From Bovifimicola sp964595785 (lineage in GTDB: Bacteria; Bacillota; Clostridia; Lachnospirales; Lachnospiraceae), in NCBI GenBank assembly GCA_964595785.1, contig CAZQRO010000022.1, forward strand, positions 1-25,732: DNA of 25,732 nucleotides, written 5' to 3'. The position numbers and the translations under genes were made by a program. Below, one piece after another: positions 23,601 through 25,732 of the stretch. Under the pieces are notes generated by a model. That model searched no databases, was not told where the DNA came from, and saw only the letters and a program-made list of their open reading frames with translations. Positions within the stretch are counted from its first letter, which is position 1. The number at the start of each line of letters is the position of its first letter.

Positions 23601-25650
23601 TCAATATATTACTATATCATCATTAATTTTTTTGTCAATAAATTCATAGCCGTCATTAATGAAATCTTCTACGGCAGCACCTGCTTCTCTTAAAACATTT
23701 GCATCTGTATAAATGTCAGCTAAGTTAAAATCCATATCCCCACTCTGGCGTATACCAAAGAAATCTCCGGGTCCACGTAATTTTAAATCTTCAGCAGCAA
23801 TATAAAAACCATCATTTATATTTCAAAATTAAGAAATATTAAAAGAAATNNNNNNNNNNTGATTTATTTAAAATCTCTAATTTCTTAAGTTTTTCTTTAT
23901 CTTTCGTAGCACTTACAAAAATACAGTATGACTGATATCTGCCTCTTCCGACACGCCCTCTTAACTGATGCAATCCTGATAATCCGAATCTTTCGGAATT
24001 TTCCACCATCATTATAGTAGCATTCGGAATATTTATACCAACTTCAATTACGGTCGTAGACACTAATACATTTATTTCATTTTTTTCAAATCTTCTTAAA
24101 ATTTCATTTTTAGCATCAGGACGCATTTTACCATGCAGATATTCAACAACAATATCGTCTGATAATGTTTCTGACAGCATCTTTGCATAATCAATAACAT
24201 TTTCTGCTTCTAAAGTATCATTTTCCTCTACCATAGGACAGATGACATACGCCTGTCTCCCATCATGAACTTCTTTTTCAATAAATTTGTATGCATTCGG
24301 TCTGTAATCTTTTGTTACAACACAATTCTTTATGGAAAGACGGTTTGCAGGCAGCTCATTTATTATTGAAATGTCCATGTCTCCGTATAAAATTATGGCA
24401 AGTGTTCTTGGAATGGGTGTTGCACTCATAACAATTACGTGTGGTTTAAGACCTTTTGACATAAGATATGAACGCTGCATAACACCAAATCTGTGCTGCT
24501 CATCAATAATCACAAGAGAAAGATTCTGATATATTACTTTATCCTGAAATACAGCATGTGTTCCTATGACAATCTGTACTTTGCCTGATTCTATTTTATC
24601 ATATGCTTCTGATTTTTGCTTCGGTGTAAGGATTCCTGTCAATAAAACCACATTAAATTTAAGATTATTTTCTTCTATAAGTTCAAGCATATTAGCATAA
24701 TGCTGTTCCGCTAATACCTCTGTCGGAGCCATTATGACTGACTGCAATCCCGCAGCTGCAAAGTCAAGCATTGTAAGAAATGCAACAATTGTTTTACCTG
24801 AACCGACATCTCCCTGAATCAGTCTCTGCATAACAACAGGTCCTGCAATGTCTTTTCGAATATCCTCAATTACACTTTTTTGTGCATTTGTAAGTTTAAA
24901 AGAAAGGTTATCTGTAACTTTATCAGAAATTTCATGATTGTTGATTATATACTGATTTTTAATCTGAATTTCTTTTTCTTTTAATTTCTTCATATTATAA
25001 ATAAATGCAAAAAACTCATCAAAAACAAGTCTTTTTCTTGCAATTTTCAGACACTCAAAATCTTTAGGAAAATGTATATTAGTAATTGCATATGATAAAT
25101 CACACACATCATATTTTTTTATATAAGTTTCGGGCAGATAATCAGACATTAACTCCATTGATAAAAGTGTACTAATAGTTTTTGAAATCTGATTATTTGT
25201 AATTCCCTTTGTCAGAGAATATAGTGGCTGCATAGAATTAAGTTTTTCATCATATTTTCCTAAAGTAAATATCTCTGGTTGTTCCATAACAGGAACTCCA
25301 TTAACTCTCGTAATCCTTCCACGAAAAATAAACCGCATGGAGTATTTAACAGTATTTCTTAAAAAAGGCATGTTAAACCATTTGATTTTAATTGTTTTAT
25401 TATTGGTATCCTTTATGGTTGTTGTGAGAACAGTAAGATTTTTAGCATGCTTCATATCTAAGTTACGCATAACAACACCATCTATTGCAACTATTAGTTT
25501 ATTATCTATTTCATCTGTTAATACCGGTCTTTCATAAATATCGTAATTTCTAGGATAATATCTCAATAACCCATCAGAATTGTATATTCCCAATTTATTA
25601 AGCAAAGCGCTAGTTTTATCTCCCACACCTTTTATTTTTGTTAATTCCAT
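23601..25650 (-). CDS. recG: ATP-dependent DNA helicase RecG, interrupted by an assembly gap
   Basis: Helicase that reverses stalled replication forks and processes branched DNA. The N-terminal 597 residues (25650 to 23860) show the HhH-like start KIKGVGDKTSALLNKLGI, the wedge/OB domain, Walker A GDVGSGKT, DEQHRFGVMQR (motif II), SATPIPRTLA (motif III) and RGRVGRG (motif VI). The true C-terminus follows at 23816-23601: NDGFYIAAEDLKLRGPGDFF, then GIRQSG and on to a TGA. Between them are 10 N and 33 unexpected bases, so the gene cannot be read through as given; without them the protein would be about 670 residues, normal for RecG. The ATG at 25650 has GGAGGG at good spacing; a TTG at 25662 is rejected. 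It is upstream of ddl, with 50 nt between. Confidence 0.9.
23817..23859. other. Unexplained 33 bp plus 10-N assembly gap inside recG
   Basis: Bases 23850-23859 are N, a standard scaffold-gap length. Next to them, 23817-23849 are AT-rich bases that do not belong to recG; they contain a perfect 7-bp inverted repeat (ATATTTC/GAAATAT, 8-nt loop). The flanking recG codons (Ser, then Asn-Asp-Gly) are normally adjacent. No target-site duplication is visible. This may be a faulty contig end or the edge of an unassembled insertion. Confidence 0.8.
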
Positions 25651-25732
25651 AAATCCCTCCAATATTTAAACATTATCTAATGCATTATTCTAAATAGTTA
25701 ACTTTACATTATTAATCAAGTCATTTATAATT

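Overview
The window is AT-rich chromosomal DNA from a low-GC, spore-forming member of the Clostridia, most likely Lachnospiraceae or a close relative. The evidence is an alpha/beta-type small acid-soluble spore protein gene, a six-gene Rnf operon in the order C-D-G-E-A-B, a clostridial-type AlaRS with a Cys-rich insert, and strong GGAGG ribosome binding sites. It is a draft assembly: a run of exactly 10 N lies inside recG. There are no rRNA or tRNA genes, insertion sequences or CRISPR arrays. Most genes are on the minus strand; apbE and the yprB-like exonuclease gene are on the plus strand.

Layout. 1-2326 (minus): a Nudix hydrolase, queH (queuosine synthesis), an unannotated 59-residue membrane microprotein and the 5' part of alaS. 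2450-8089 (minus): a cell-division and wall cluster, zapA, U32 protease/RlhA-like, SEDS glycosyltransferase (FtsW/RodA) and class B penicillin-binding protein; this pairs a SEDS polymerase with its transpeptidase. 8291-10959 (minus): a NusG-domain-II protein, a Gx-type membrane protein, ruvA and ruvB, behind a good sigma-A-type promoter. 11038-13262 (minus): a polyphosphate locus, ppk1 and ppx, in which both genes are broken. 13412-14422 (plus): apbE, a lipoprotein FMN transferase. 14419-19410 (minus): the rnfCDGEAB operon, whose RnfD and RnfG carry ApbE-type flavinylation motifs. 19590-20660 (plus): a YprB-like RNase H-fold exonuclease. 20717-20926 (minus): the spore protein gene. 21089-25650 (minus): recG, ddl and murF.

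How the genes work together. ApbE would attach FMN to RnfD and RnfG on the outer face of the membrane, giving a ferredoxin:NAD+ oxidoreductase that pumps ions. The NusG-II and Gx proteins belong to families often found near such flavin-based extracytoplasmic redox systems. Ddl and MurF make the D-Ala-D-Ala end of the peptidoglycan precursor, which the SEDS/PBP pair and ZapA-guided division machinery use.

Most notable observations. (1) ppk1 has lost its extreme N-terminus and about 110-130 internal residues with a frameshift, and a conserved catalytic histidine is aspartate; the adjacent ppx lost about 140 or more internal residues, again with a frameshift. This looks like ongoing loss of polyphosphate metabolism. 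(2) The spore protein gene has a long inverted repeat in which a CCTCC sequence (an anti-Shine-Dalgarno mimic) pairs with its own ribosome binding site. (3) recG is interrupted by 33 bp of foreign-looking sequence plus the N gap, exactly between two codons that are normally adjacent.
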